A program made the position numbers and the translations under genes. A stretch of 64,000 nucleotides of DNA, from positions 20,209,491 through 20,273,490 of the forward strand of contig OZ022595.1 in assembly GCA_963669155.1 (NCBI GenBank), read 5' to 3'. The DNA is from Arbacia lixula. Lineage: Eukaryota; Echinodermata; Echinoidea; Arbacioida; Arbaciidae. The notes beneath the pieces were generated by a model, which worked only from the letters and a program-made list of their open reading frames with translations, was not told the DNA's origin and made no database searches. This document shows, piece by piece, positions 21,610-34,109 of the stretch; position 1 is the first letter of the stretch; every line of letters begins with the position of its first letter.

Positions 21610-23652
21610 TGATAATTCATGTTTGATATCTGCAAGCAGTGCTACATGTGGGCGGGGGGGGGGGGGGGACATGCTTCCGAACAACAGATATTATGCTTAT
21701 ACCACCCCTGGGCTCCCTAACACACGTATTGTCTCATATCACCTCTATTTGCATATCTATTGTAGATATTCAATGGATGTGCAGTGTGGCGTGAATCTCG
21801 TGACTGAATTCTGTAACCGGAGATACATTCTTCGGGATTGAGCTAACATCAACCCACCAGTCCGTACAGATATCTAGTGCGATTTATTGTGTACATTGAA
21901 AAGAGGAAGTTGTGTTTCAAAAGAGACATCTTAAAGCATATTTTGTATAACTGATCTGTAATTACTCCAGCCTTCTCATATGGTGGAAATAATCAAATAT
22001 TTATAAATGACAATATGCCACTGTAGCAAGCTCCCCCCCCCCCCTCTGTTTGTCTGTCTGTATGTCCCTCTCGTCTGTCTCTGTCTCTCCTTCAATCTCT
22101 CTCTCTTTCTCTCTCTCCCTCTCCTTCAATCTCTTTAATATTCTCTTGCACTCTCCCGTTCGTTCTCTACATCGTTATTCCCAGAGCCAGTTTGGCCAAC
22201 TCAGTTTCAATAGGTAACAATATGGCGCATATTATTTTATTGTCTGCTTGCTTGCCAAAATCTGTGTATAGATGGCTGTAGTTATCCATATGTTTAGCCT
22301 ATCACCATTATCAGCTCTGTATGTCTCTCCTCCTACATTTCTCTTTCCTCTGTTCTCTTTCTATGTTTCTCTGTCTATATTTCTTTCCATTTCTTTTTCT
22401 ATTTCTCACATACACACACGCCTACATACAATTACGAACATACACACAAACGCATTGACCAAAGAAAGAAGCTCATTTCCCCATGTGTTCCCTCTCCAAG
22501 TTCTACTGCATTTACATAATATGAACGTATGTAATTGCTATAAAAATAGCATATCTGTTTCATGAACACTTTGCAGAAGGGCCTCTGAAATAGAGGCGGT
22601 CGAGTTTGAACCATGGTAAAATAAATACTGCAACTACACGTGGTGAAAGATTCCCGCCTGAAGTTACACTGAGCGTTGGGTTGGGCCCACGCGCAGTCAG
22701 ATCTTGATCTTGCAAAACAATTATTTCTATAAGATATTTGCACGGAATAATGGCGTGACCCCTGTTAGTACTTTGATGTATTCATAAAGAAATAGGGTGC
22801 AGCTTGTCACCAAATAAGGCTTGAAGAATGAGCGCAGACATCACGTGATGAGGTGCGTTATGTATTCATTTCATTCATCATATTCAGTAGAAGTCTATAA
22901 TAGCATGTGCTACGTGGCATGTATTATCGCACATTGGCCTCCAACGATGGTATACATTTTACAAAGCAGACGGACTATGCAGTCTCCATACGCAAGTACA
23001 AGGCATGGAATGGCCGACTCTGTGTACGTTCATAATGCCTGTCAAAGTGCTGTTCCTTTTATTACCAATTAATGTTGAATTTATGATCGAAACATCATCA
23101 ATGATTATTGTGATATCTAGCACCAAATATGGGTTTCCTTTTTGTGGGACGCACTGTATAATCAAGGATAATATATGAAGAGAAATGTTAAAAATAATAT
23201 TTTGTTTTACTTTAACCAAAATAAATCAACATTATTTTTCACAAAAATGTTAGATAAGAAAACGCATGGCAAATCATTGAGATTTTGGTCCCTCATCTAG
23301 GGGGACGGGGAAGAGGCTTCCCAACCTATAGTTACTTTAGACAAAGGGAGTACATATTCCCTTGAGCGATCGCTGCCCGTGCTAAAAGAAAAAGGATACT
23401 TACGAAATGCAAACTTTACTTGCCTAGCAGCAAAGTTGTACATTGATCTTCAATGATAGGCCTGCAAATATTGTTTAATTCGGTGAAAACCATGTGGAGT
23501 AAATGTCGAAAAACGTACAAATTTAGATGATCAATGCAATCTTTTAAAATAGTGCATACTAAAATGACCTTATGTTAGAACTGATATTCAAAATATGTCG
23601 ACCGATTGCTTGTATACTGAAATGAATAGAGACCCATATGTATTTACCGTGA
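21610..23652 (+). repeat. Nested tandem repeat, first copy, unit 1
   Basis: From tgataattcatgtttgatat to the ccgtga motif; repeated at 23,762-25,977. Contains a poly-G run, a CT minisatellite with 2 ccttcaatctct units, and non-coding DNA. Confidence 0.85.
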
Positions 23653-23761
23653 CTTTATTCCCCTTCCCTTTTTGCTCACTAATCATTTATTTTGCAGCTA
23701 CATACAAATATTTTGTATCAATTGATATCCAATTTATATTTTCTATTTGCAAACATGTTTA

Positions 23762-24249
23762 TGATAATTTATGTTTGATATCTGCAGTGATACATGTGGG
23801 GGGGGGGGGGGTATGCTTCCGAGCAACAGCTCCCTGACACACGTATTGTCTCATATCACCTCTATTTGCATATCTATTGTAGACATGATGTGCAGCGTAG
23901 CGTGAATCTCGTGACTGAATTCTGTAACCGGAGATACATTCTTCGGGATTGAGCTAACACACATCAACCGACCAGTCCGTACAGATATCTAGTGCCATTT
24001 ATTGTGTACATTGAAAAGAGGAAGTTGTGTTACAAAAGAGACATCTTAAAGCATATTTTGTATAACTGATCTGTAATTACTCCAGCCTTCTCATATGGTG
24101 GAAATAATCAAATATTTATAAATGACAATATGCCACTGTAGCAAGCTCCCCCCCCCCCCCCCCCTCTGTTTGTCTGTCTGTATGCCCCTCTCGTCTGTCT
24201 CTGTCTCTCCTTCAATCTCTCTCTCTTTCTCTCTCTGTCTCTCCTTCAA

Positions 24250-24280
<31 letters not shown>

Positions 24281-24415
24281 GTCTCTCCTTCAATCTCTCT
24301 CTCTCCCTCTTTCTCTCTCTGTCTCTCCTTCAATCTCTCTCTCTCTCTCTCTTTCTCTCTCTGTCTCTCCTTCAATCTCTCTCTCTCCCTCTTTCTCTCT
24401 CTGTCTCTCCTTCAA

Positions 24416-24447
<32 letters not shown>

Positions 24448-25977
24448 CTTCAATCTCTTTGATATTCTCTAGCACTCTCCCGTTCGTTCTCTACATCGTT
24501 ATTCCCAGAGCCAGTTTGGCCAACTCAGTTTCAATAGGTAACAATATGGCGCATATTATTTTATTGTCTGCTTGCTTGCCAAAATCTGTGTATAGATGGC
24601 TGTAGTTATCCATATGTTTAGCCTATCACCATTATCAGCTCTGTATGTCTCTCCTCCTACATTTCTCTTTCCTCTGTTCTCTTTCTATGTTTCTCTGTCT
24701 ATATTTCTTTCCATTTCTTTTTCTATTTCTCACATACACACACGCCTACATACAATTACGAACATACACACAAACGCATTGACCAAAGAAAGAAGCTCAT
24801 TTCCCCATGTGTTCCCTCTCCAAGTTCTACTGCATTTACATAATATGAACGTATGTAATTGCTATAAAAATAGCATATCTGTTTCATGAACACTTTGCAG
24901 AAGGGCCTCTGAAATAGAGGCGGTCGAGTTTGAACCATGGTAAAATAAATACTGCAACTACACGTGGTGAAAGATTCCCGCCTGAAGTTACACTGAGCGT
25001 TGGGTTGGGCCCACGCGCAGTCAGATCTTGATCTTGCAAAACAATTATTTCTATAAGATATTTGCACGGAATAATGGCGTGACCCCTGTTAGTACTTTGA
25101 TGTATTCATAAAGAAATAGGGTGCAGCTTGTCACCAAATAAGGCTTGAAGAATGAGCGCAGACATCACGTGATGAGGTGCGTTATGTATTCATTTCATTC
25201 ATCATATTCAGTAGAAGTCTATAATAGCATGTGCTACGTGGCATGTATTATCGCACATTGGCCTCCAACGATGGTATACATTTTACAAAGCAGACGGACT
25301 ATGCAGTCTCCATACGCAAGTACAAGGCATGGAATGGCCGACTCTGTGTACGTTCATAATGCCTGTCAAAGTGCTGTTCCTTTTATTACCAATTAATGTT
25401 GAATTTATGATCGAAACATCATCAATGATTATTGTGATAGCTCCAAATATGGGTTTCCTTTTTGTGGGACGCACTGTATAATCAAGGATAATATATAAAG
25501 AGAAATGTTAAAAATAATATTTTGTTTTACTTTATCCAAAATAAATCAACATTATTTTCACAAAAAAATTAATGTTAGATAAGAAAATGCATGGCAAATT
25601 ATTGAGATTTTGGTCCCTCATCTAGGGGGAGGGGGAAGAGGTTTCCCAACCTATAGTTACTTTAGACAAAGGGAGTACATATGCCCTTGAGCGATCGCTG
25701 CCCGTGCTAAAAGAAAAAGGATACTTACGAAATGCAAACTTTACTTGTCTAGCAGCAAAGTTGTACATTGATCTTCAATGATAGGCCTGCAAATATTGTT
25801 TAATTCGGTGACAACCATGTGAAGTAAATGTCGAAAAACGTACAAATTTAGATGGTCAATGCAATCTTTTAAAATAGTGCATACTAAAATGACCTTATGT
25901 TAGAACTGATATTCAAAATATGTCGACCGATTGCTTGTATACTGAAATGTATAGAGACCCACATGTATTTTCCGTGA
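23762..25977 (+). repeat. Nested tandem repeat, second copy, unit 1
   Basis: Same sequence with 7 ccttcaatctct units at 24,186-24,460 and a shorter tatctagcacc/tagctcc site at about 25,437. Confidence 0.85.
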
Positions 25978-26264
25978 TAAATCAGAAGTCATGTCGATGA
26001 CAGCTTCATGGTGTAATTTGATTATAGGTATTTATGTCAAAATCACACGCTTGTACGTGTTATGTCAATGGAAGGGGCATTTTTTTCTCATCATGAAATG
26101 ACATGTCGACCTTTAATCTATAATCTATTTTTCGTGTGAATCAACAATGCCCAGTCTGATTGTGATTAATTGATACATGATTCTCATACATGTATTTCTA
26201 AAATGAGGTATTGAGGAGACTATGAAGTAAGCAGCTACAGTTTTATATTGTTGTTTATGTTGTC

Positions 26265-27350
26265 ATTTGAGCCATTTCCTTGCAATAAATAGGTCGAGTG
26301 CGTCAAAGTTGAAAGTCTGCGCGTGCGTCAATACACTTTTGTGTGCAAATATTGCAAAAAACATGACTGTCTTCAATCGGCCATAGCTCCTCAGAATGGC
26401 TTGTGACCCCCAATTTTATTTTAGTATTCTAAAAGATGATGGAATGTAGATGTGATTTCATGTATCATTTTGTCCTCAAGTACATCGTGACATCATTAAA
26501 TTGAATGAATTAAATGAATGTTCATGTATGACGTCATGAACTTCTTTAGCCGTTTTCGTGTATCTCAGTAATCCATAAATTTTCTCTCAAATTTCAGTAT
26601 GTTGTGCCTAAGACATTGTTCTATGGTAACATTGCCATTATTTTTCATTTTGATAACGCCTTCATGGTGTAAATTTTTGATGATAGGCATTAATGTAAAA
26701 ATCGGATGTTTGTACCTGTAATGTCATTGGGAGGGGCATTTATTTGACATGACGATCTTTTAGGAGCTGTACTCACTTATGTTTAGTCTTTTACTCTGAT
26801 TTTTTTTTTTTTGTAGCTCAGTCTATTAGCTTTCTGTAACGTGGTCTTTATTTTCTAATCAGACGTCGGGATTATGGCGAAATTTCAGCTTAAACATTGA
26901 TTTTTACATCATTATAGCCACTTTTTCTGCTTTACGTGTTAAACGAAAGGGAAGATTTGTGGCTCAATGGGAAAGGCGCTGTTTTAAGAACGCGAGGCCC
27001 CCGGCTCGAATCCTGGTGTGAGTAGGGTAAATTTTTCATTCCTTTTGCAATGCGAGTTTTGCGACCTTCTTCTGTTCAATCCCTCACTTTGTCATTCTCT
27101 GATATTTTCTTTCCCTTTTTTTTACTCTCTCCCCTTTATCATGTTGCTAACACATACATTTGATCATTTAGGCAAATCTTTGCAAATAGTATGTTGTAAG
27201 TGCGCCATGACCTTTCGTGAGCGTTGCCCTTGATTTCTTATGAATAGATGGTGTCACCGTGGAAGGTCCATGGTGTCACCGTGCATTACCATCCCATGTC
27301 TGTGCACGAATCTGCAATACAGACCACCTTATACTTGTCCACAAGTATGT
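26265..27350 (+). repeat. 1.1-kb dispersed repeat, copy B, unit 1
   Basis: Diverged direct copy of 20,475-21,605. tRNA-like segment at 26,956-27,020 with B-box ggctcgaatcc. Counterparts in unit 2: 42,364-43,487 and 48,213-49,298. Confidence 0.6.
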
Positions 27351-28940
27351 CTCGTCATTAACTTGCATTACGGTCTACTACTTAAGTCCTTTTGAATTTT
27401 GTTTAGAAAAGTGTTTAAAATTTACATCACGGAAAAGGACGACGGGAAGAACCCAACTATGATTTATCAGTTTTCTATACCCATTCTCTCTCTATTTTCC
27501 TCTCTTTTCCCTTTCGCCAACATTACCCCCTGCCCTCTTTATTACTTACCATGCTCAAACAGATGTGGTAAATTATTCCATACAAAAGTTCCTTGTATCT
27601 CATTTCCCCTTTTCGCCAACCTTTCTCTCTGTCAATTTATTTGCCTCTACCAAATTTCCAAATTGAGGGGACGAAATTGCGAGCGAGCAAAATTTTTGAT
27701 ATTTTTACTAGAAAATCAAAATTTGTGATAGATTAAAACATAATATTCCGAAAAGAATATCCTTCACTCCTCTCGTGTTTGTTTTCTTTCTTGGTCGTGA
27801 ATTATCTTGGGGGAAAGCGCCCCAAGCCCCTTCATCTTTACAGCACTGTCTTTACAGTGTATGATTGCGTATAACGGTGTTAGGACAAACATAAAAAGGG
27901 ATGGATTAATGGTATAAAAAATTGACAATTATTGAAAGATAAACAGGTTGCTATTTGCAATCACATACCCACAACAATACATGTGTAATGGTATTTATTA
28001 ACATTCTCGACGCCAAATTGCACATACGTTACTCTACCGACACGCACCGATTATCGACATCATTTATATTCGAAATTTCTGAGAAATTCACGATTTTGAG
28101 GGACAGCTGGTCACGAATGAGATGCCACCTCCCCAGAAGAAGCCTCGCTTCGTCTTTGTGGAATATGTACTGGACATGGCAGATTGTGGGCTCTGATAGT
28201 GAGATCGACTCTTCTTTTACCCAACACAAAGATACAACTTCAATATTTTTAAACACTTGTTACAACATTATCCAGTTTTATATTAACTCGGTGCAAGCTG
28301 CTCATGAGGTTCAGAGTAATGTTTATAATATATTCATCATGTGCATAAAGAATTAAAGGTGGCTTTATTAACTTTGAGAAGTTCAGAGAAATTAATTCCT
28401 GTCCTGTTTATCGTGCTACATGCTTTGTCAAGTTTTCAAAGGACCCGCTCCGTAATTGACTATGATTTGAAAATGGCTTGGGTGCGTCACTTCCTGTTCT
28501 TTCATAAAAAAAAAAGTGCCCTTTCACTGGCTCCACAATAGGTTTTTCAAATTCAACTGATAATGGATCGTAGCCCTGCAGATACCAAAGAAAGATTAGA
28601 GCCTATGGCAGGCGTATTCGTGCATATACATATGTAACATTTCAACATTACCTGGGTAACACCCAAGGTCCACTTCTTTAGACATTCACCCCACCCCTAA
28701 GGAGCTCATTAGGCGCGCATGACCACACATCCTGCTCTTTTGTAAAGCAAGGAACGTACCTCTCATAAGCTATGAAATGGGCCCCTTTCAAACTGAAAAT
28801 GAACTTGGTACCATAAGAAAGCGTAGATCCCCTGCTACACACGACCTTCATACCGTTATTACCAGTCTATAAACAAGAGCGTTAGATGTGCATGCAAAAT
28901 CATGTATACAGGAAGTGAAAGAAACATAGGTTGAAGGGGT
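27351..28940. other. Non-coding interval, unit 1
   Basis: Open frames of 60-133 codons on both strands overlap one another and show no family resemblance. Counterpart 49,299-50,888. I see no supported gene. Confidence 0.45.
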
Positions 28941-28943
28941 TAC

Positions 28944-30026
28944 TAAATTCGAAAAATAAGTTCCCACTAATTTATGTAAAATTATCCACTAAAAACGAAT
29001 TTCACATTCGTTTGCCGCACTAAAAGATCCCCTGTCATCAAAATGTATGTTGACTTATGTCGATGCAAAATAATATGTACATAACAAAATCACTAACTAT
29101 TCAATGAAAATATGCGTGCTATATTTTGAAACAATTTTTCTTTATTTTTTCTCAGCACTGATAAGCCCCGCCTCCAAAATATCATCCAACACAAAATTCC
29201 CCCTGTGACAACATCATTAGCAGGATGACAAGCAGAATTTATGCACAAATTTAACATTGCAATGACTACCTCCACCTGCCCACAAGAGCATCACATGTCT
29301 TCACACAATTCATCTAACAACCTTTCATGTGGGAATAATCGTTTCCTTATGTCAAAAATGTGCTAGCTATGTGAAGCTATTAGAAGCACTTGCAGGTAGA
29401 CATTGCAATGTTTTGGTTGTGCATGAATTATGTCTATTGTTCTGCTAATTTCTACCTTTGATGATGTCATAGGGGGAATCTTGAGTTGGTGATTTTGTTA
29501 AATACATATTATGTTGCATCAACAGAAGTCAACATATATTATGACGACAGGGGCCCTTTTAGTCTCATTTTGACGAAAATTTGACCAAAAAAAACCCCGC
29601 ACACCTCCAGTGACGTCAGAAAAGTCAAAATGCCATCAATGCCAACGGCGTGAATAAAATGTTTTATTCACGCCGTTCAAACAATATGTTACCCATGGGA
29701 ACCCCAAAGCTTGTCCGAGGTTTGTCGAGTAGCAACAACTAAAAGATTCAAAGTGCATCCATCCATTGAATATGAATGACAAGATACAGGGGAATGCAAT
29801 AATGCGTTACTACGCAGTTAGGGGGAAAGTTGTGAATACATTACGAAAATCGTCTATTGTTGACTTCCGTACACGCCGTTGGCATTTTTACTTTTCTGAC
29901 GTAACTGGAGGTGTGCGTTTCTTCAACTTTTCGTCAAAATGAGACCTTATTGCGGCGAACAAATGTAAAATTCGTTTTTAGTGGATAATTTTACATAGAT
30001 TAGTGGGAACTTATTTTTCTAATTTA
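28944..30026. mobile_element. Large hairpin element with a second hairpin inserted, unit 1
   Basis: Outer arms: left aattcgaaaaataagttccc ... tctcattttgacg ... gccaacggcgtg; right its complement from cacgccgttggca to ggaacttatttttct. The inner element occupies 29,021-29,562. A dispersed repeat lies in the centre (29,660-29,855), next to a 34-bp palindrome (aacggcgtgaataaaa/ttttattcacgccgtt). Confidence 0.65.
29021..29562. mobile_element. Inner hairpin MITE, unit 1
   Basis: Ends ctaaaagatcccctgtca and its complement tgacgacaggggcccttttag (one or two mismatches). Pairing continues almost to the centre (attccccctgtgacaacatc against its complement near 29,470). It splits the left arm of the outer element, so it arrived later. 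Confidence 0.7.
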
Positions 30027-30028
30027 TT

Positions 30029-30866
30029 AACCCTTTGAATCAGAGAGATGTAAGGAATGGATTCAGCATGAAGTGTAATTTATTCCTACAGCAGTCGCGT
30101 GCACAATGGAATATTTTACGCGTTTGGCTCTTTGATCGAGGGAGATCCGCCGCCAAACAATAATGACAAATTTTGGATGCATTTAGAGGAATAAATATTC
30201 TGTTTGCGCAGAAGATTTTAGAAGCACTTCATGTACTAAAGCGCATGTGCAGTAGTGGAACATCGTATAATGATACAAATATCTTGTAAATCGTTTATTG
30301 CGTGTTTCACCTTCCATGGAAACCACCTCGATTTTATGTGCGGAGATGTCCGAAAAAGTTACGGACCAAATCATTTCTACAATTTTATAAAAATTTCCCT
30401 CCGCTCACCCCCAATCTAATTTAGTAACCCTTTGAATCAGAGAGATGTAAGGAATGGAGTCAGCACGAAGTGTAATTTATTCCTACAGCAGTCGCGTGCA
30501 TTGATATCACAATGCAATATTTTACGCGTTTGGCTTTTTGATCTAGGGAGATCCGCCGCAAAACAAGGATGACAAATTTTGGATGCATTTAGAGGAATAA
30601 ATATTCTGCGAACTTCAGATTATATTGTTGCTTCGTTTCTTGATAAATCGAGAATAATGTCGAAAACATGTCAGAGAAATGCCTCCATATCGCACATTGG
30701 GCAATCATATTTCCTTACAAATATCTTGTAAATCGTTTATTGTGTGTTTCACCTTTCATGGAAACCACCTCGATTTTATGAGCGGAGATGTCCGAAAAAG
30801 TTATGGACCAAATCATTTCTACAATTTTATAAAAATTTCGCTCCGCTCACCCCCAATCTAATTTCC
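30029..30866 (+). repeat. Tandem duplication of about 0.4 kb, unit 1
   Basis: Blocks 30,029-30,421 and 30,424-30,866 share aaccctttgaatcagagaga at the start and cgctcacccccaatctaattt at the end; the second has an extra stretch near 30,610-30,716. Counterpart 51,978-52,815. Confidence 0.85.
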
Positions 30867-30868
30867 AG

Positions 30869-31211
30869 TGTGTGTAATAAAATCAGTTGTGAACTCCCAG
30901 CGAAGGCTGAACGGTTGACATATTTCTCAAACCAGATTCTCTTTTGTTATTCAGAGGCATTGCCTAATGAGAAATACGACGTATTGTTTGAAACACCTGA
31001 ATATCTTGAATTTTATGAGGCGGCGGTCATCATAGATCAAAGGAAGTCTTTCCGAGTGCAATCCATCCATGATAGGTCCATGATTAATAAAAACAGACAC
31101 GGTGTAAGAATAAAGCCACGGGATGCAATGAACATCCCTCTAAAGAACATAAAATTCCCTGAAACTTATATAAACAATATTTCTTTGTTATACCATCATA
31201 TCAAAAGTTAA
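30869..31211 (+). CDS. Unrecognised possible 3' exon, unit 1
   Basis: A plus-strand frame open for 113 codons to TAA follows an acceptor-like ctaatttccag; reading starts at phase 2. Composition is protein-like (VCNKISCELPAKAERLTYFS, then LFETPEYLEFYEAAVIID, then basic RVQSIHDRSMINKNRHGVR). I recognise no family. The open frame also extends upstream into the 0.4-kb tandem repeat, so it may be chance or part of a mobile element. Unit 2 carries the same frame intact. Confidence 0.25.
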
Positions 31212-32526
31212 AACGATTTGAAATGTTTATATCAGCCATTGCTCAAGTACGAGTCTTGGGAAGTGCGCAAAAACCTGGCACAGAGAGCAAAGCGCGGGGG
31301 CACACAAAGAGTTAGCAAACAGAAATGCATTATCTTTTCTTCGGGAATGTTCACAACCCATGCAATACCTTTGTTCAATTAATGAATGCTTTCAAAGTTA
31401 TGATATGGAATTATGTGCCTACAAAATCATTTGTATCTGCTTATCGTTGATAATGATGTTTCATGCGAGATATTTTATGACACAAGTAGATGGTGTTGAT
31501 TTCCAATAAAAAAATATATATGAACTTCCTATTCCTATTATAACGGCATATTCAAATCAGGGATGTGTTAGGAAGGAGGGACAACTCAACCATAATATAT
31601 TCAAACATCTGTATGGATACTAAAGCGTGCTAATGAATGTCAAAAGCATTCCACAATCACTGCAATGCTTTGAAGTCCCATGCGCGGCACCGTCATTTTG
31701 CTATCGTCAACTTGGAAAGCAGTATCTTTAATTGCCTGTTTTGTTTCTCGAAGCTGTGTTTCTTATCACATTTTTTTGCAATTTTCAAGAAAGTTAAGGG
31801 GCAACACCTCTAAAGATCCTGTATTCGTTTTTCTTCTAAATAATTGTTGAATGATGCACAAACGGAGATATAAGATAATATTCTTACTTACATAATTAAC
31901 AAATTTCTTCACTTTCCGGAGATTTCCGGAAATGTCGGATTCAATCATTATCAAAATCATATATTAAGCTGCTTACTTTCATTAACAGAGTTTGCGTGAA
32001 TTTGCGTGCAAATGAGATATTTTACTTTAAAAAACTGTTAATTTTTGTTCGCTGATATCTCTTTTCCTCACAAAAGTATTGATGCAATCCAACAGAAGTG
32101 GACAAGCGAAATAAGACTCTACATTTCTTTTGTTCTGCACGTTCCTAACATGCCTAAATGCAAATGAGGACAATTCACGCCGAGGTCTAGTGCCAGCTTC
32201 GCTTTGATTGGCTGATTTTTCTTACACACAGGGCTGGTTACTAGGGGCAGGTTTCGAGACGAAATTCTGGAGAAATAATATCTTTATACGAAATTTTCTG
32301 AAGGCAAATCACATCTTTTGAGACGGAAACCGCCTTTAATAATAAGAAAAAGGTTTAGACTTTTGACTGATGGAAAAATTATGATCATTTTCAACGCAAA
32401 ACTGTGTTAAATGTTGGATAGAAAATGTCCTTAGCATTACGCACCCGGTGCACGAGTTATCTCGTTCTTCGGGTGTGAGTGTGGAAAACTTTAAACGAGT
32501 TATCTCGTTCTTCGGCTGGAACGGGT
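31212..32526. other. Non-coding end of unit 1
   Basis: No gene seen. It ends with two copies of an acgagttatctcgttcttcgg motif (32,453-32,515). About 560 bp (roughly 31,556-32,123) are missing in unit 2, where 18 unrelated bases fill the join at about 53,507-53,525. Confidence 0.6.
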
Positions 32527-32986
32527 TAACATAAGAGGAATTTCGGTATACCAACCACAACATTATTACATTATATCCTCAGATGCAATGTCAGGAGCAA
32601 GTTCTGCTTGTGTCGGAGAGGTCTAATCAAGTTCACATTCATAGGCTTAAATAATTGTTAAAAAAATCAAACTTAAAAGGTACTAACATAATTGAGCTAG
32701 GTGACATCTGTCCTTTGCACATTCAATTCATACTAATACTTGACAAGACAATAACATTTACAAATAATTCTTACCTTCGTGCAGTTAATTCACACAAATA
32801 CTTGACGATAACATTCACACATCAAATTCAAAAGGTACTGATTGAACTACAGTAGATGACATGACATCCGTCATTTGCGCAGTTAATTCATACAAATAAC
32901 TAACAATATCATTTACAAATAATTCTTACTTTCACACAGTTAATTCATACAAATACTTTACGATAACATTAACAAATAACTCTTAC

Positions 32987-33027
32987 CGTTTGGGGCAGCC
33001 ATTTCACAATATCGATGAAGAGATTAT
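32987..33027 (-). CDS. ATG exon, unit 2
   Basis: Same 41-nt structure as in unit 1: acceptor ttgttctttcag, ATG at 33002-33000, peptide MAAPN, donor AACG/gtaaga, phase 1. The upstream in-frame TGA of unit 1 is CGA here. The next death-domain exon on this strand is at 18,284-18,003, so the first coding intron would be about 14.7 kb. Confidence 0.6.
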
Positions 33028-33719
33028 CTGAAAGAACAAAAAAAAAATATCCAATCATTAAATGTACATTTCCTGGACCTTGACTAGTAATTGAATGGTC
33101 TCTAGCTATAGCATGCAAGTATGAGCAAATCTTCTACGCTATGGAAAAGCAACATTTTTTAGAAGACATTGTTATGTAGTCATGAGAGAGTCATATTCTT
33201 ATTTGATTTCTTTCAGGATCACAGGAAGGAATCATCGAAATTACAAGAATGATTATGCAACAAAAATAGTACAAAATACTGCAATACTGCATCATTATTG
33301 CCTAATACTAATACTATTATATTTATAATGCGCACTAAGTGTAATTGTTGGCTAAACCATTTTTGGTGCACATTATAAATATTTAACGAGCCGTCACAGA
33401 GCATGGACAAATACTAGTCCACAGTCACAGATACTCTGCCTTCAGTACTAAAAATGGTTAACAGTTTAGACCTCTACTCTAGTCATAGCAGTACAAATAG
33501 CAAACTCAAATTAATCGCTGCCTTGCTTGTACATGTACCACTACCAGCGTTGTAACACGCCGTCGCATTGCCGTGCCGGGCGGGGTGGCTGATAGGTCTA
33601 CATGTCAAATTAGAAATATTGGGAGTCACTAAAAGTAATGAATCTATGTAGCGTAGATCTATAGAGTGACACACAGATAGCTCTTCCTTAAAACTGTCTC
33701 CTAATTCCTGCTGTGTTAC

Positions 33720-33780
33720 CTTTTGTCTTTATCCAAGTGAAATAGGAAATCCAGGCAAGTAGAACATGCGATATGGCAAC
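33720..33780 (-). other. Putative 5'UTR exon, unit 2
   Basis: Donor ACAAAAG/gtaacac at 33719 matches unit 1 and unit 3. The 5' end is estimated from the TATATA at 33807-33812. Non-coding. Confidence 0.4.
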
Positions 33781-33806
33781 GTGTTGATCCCAGCACGCCG
33801 TCGTTG

Positions 33807-33916
33807 TATATACAAAGAACATGTACTGCAGTATAGACGGCGATTTATTGAGGAGATTTGTTGAAGCCCACTGGGAGATCAGTGAGGAATCCCCGTCCGC
33901 GTACCGCGTGACGTCA
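33807..33916 (-). promoter_or_regulatory. Unit 2 promoter: TATA, kappaB-like half, CRE
   Basis: TATATA at 33807-33812, kappaB-like GAGGAATCCCC at 33884-33894 (one base off the unit 1 palindrome), CRE TGACGTCA at 33909-33916. The kappaB site is further from TATA than in unit 1 because units 2 and 3 carry about 25 extra bases in between. Confidence 0.5.
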
Positions 33917-34109
33917 GAGTTGATATTTTTCACTGGCCTTTTCATCGCCTAATTCTGTTGTGTGTTAGTAAATTCGCGCTTCGTTTTAGATTTTTCCATA
34001 GGTGTTTTAATGATAGGTATATAGGTATGAAGGTGAATTGAGCCGTAAAAAAATAACGTTTGTGTCTAAGCCACATCAGAGGAAAAACTCGGGTTAAAGA
34101 CTTCCAATA

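Larger units (their letters stand above)
11400..32526. repeat. Tandem unit 1 (about 21.1 kb)
   Basis: Starts at ttaac/ataagaggaatt; the next unit starts at the same motif at 32,527. It is preceded by a copy of the death-domain exon and 165 bp of intron. TTAAC is common to the boundary at 11,396, at 18,443 and at 32,522, which suggests microhomology at the break. Confidence 0.85.

Noticed and set aside
24186-24460. CRISPR-like regular repeat
   Set aside because: The ccttcaatctct units are separated only by more CT repeat, not by unique spacers, in a eukaryotic context.
28108-28190. Short plus-strand frame MPPPQKKPRFVFVEYVLD
   Set aside because: Reads like protein, but it is only 24 codons, has no convincing donor and no recognised family.
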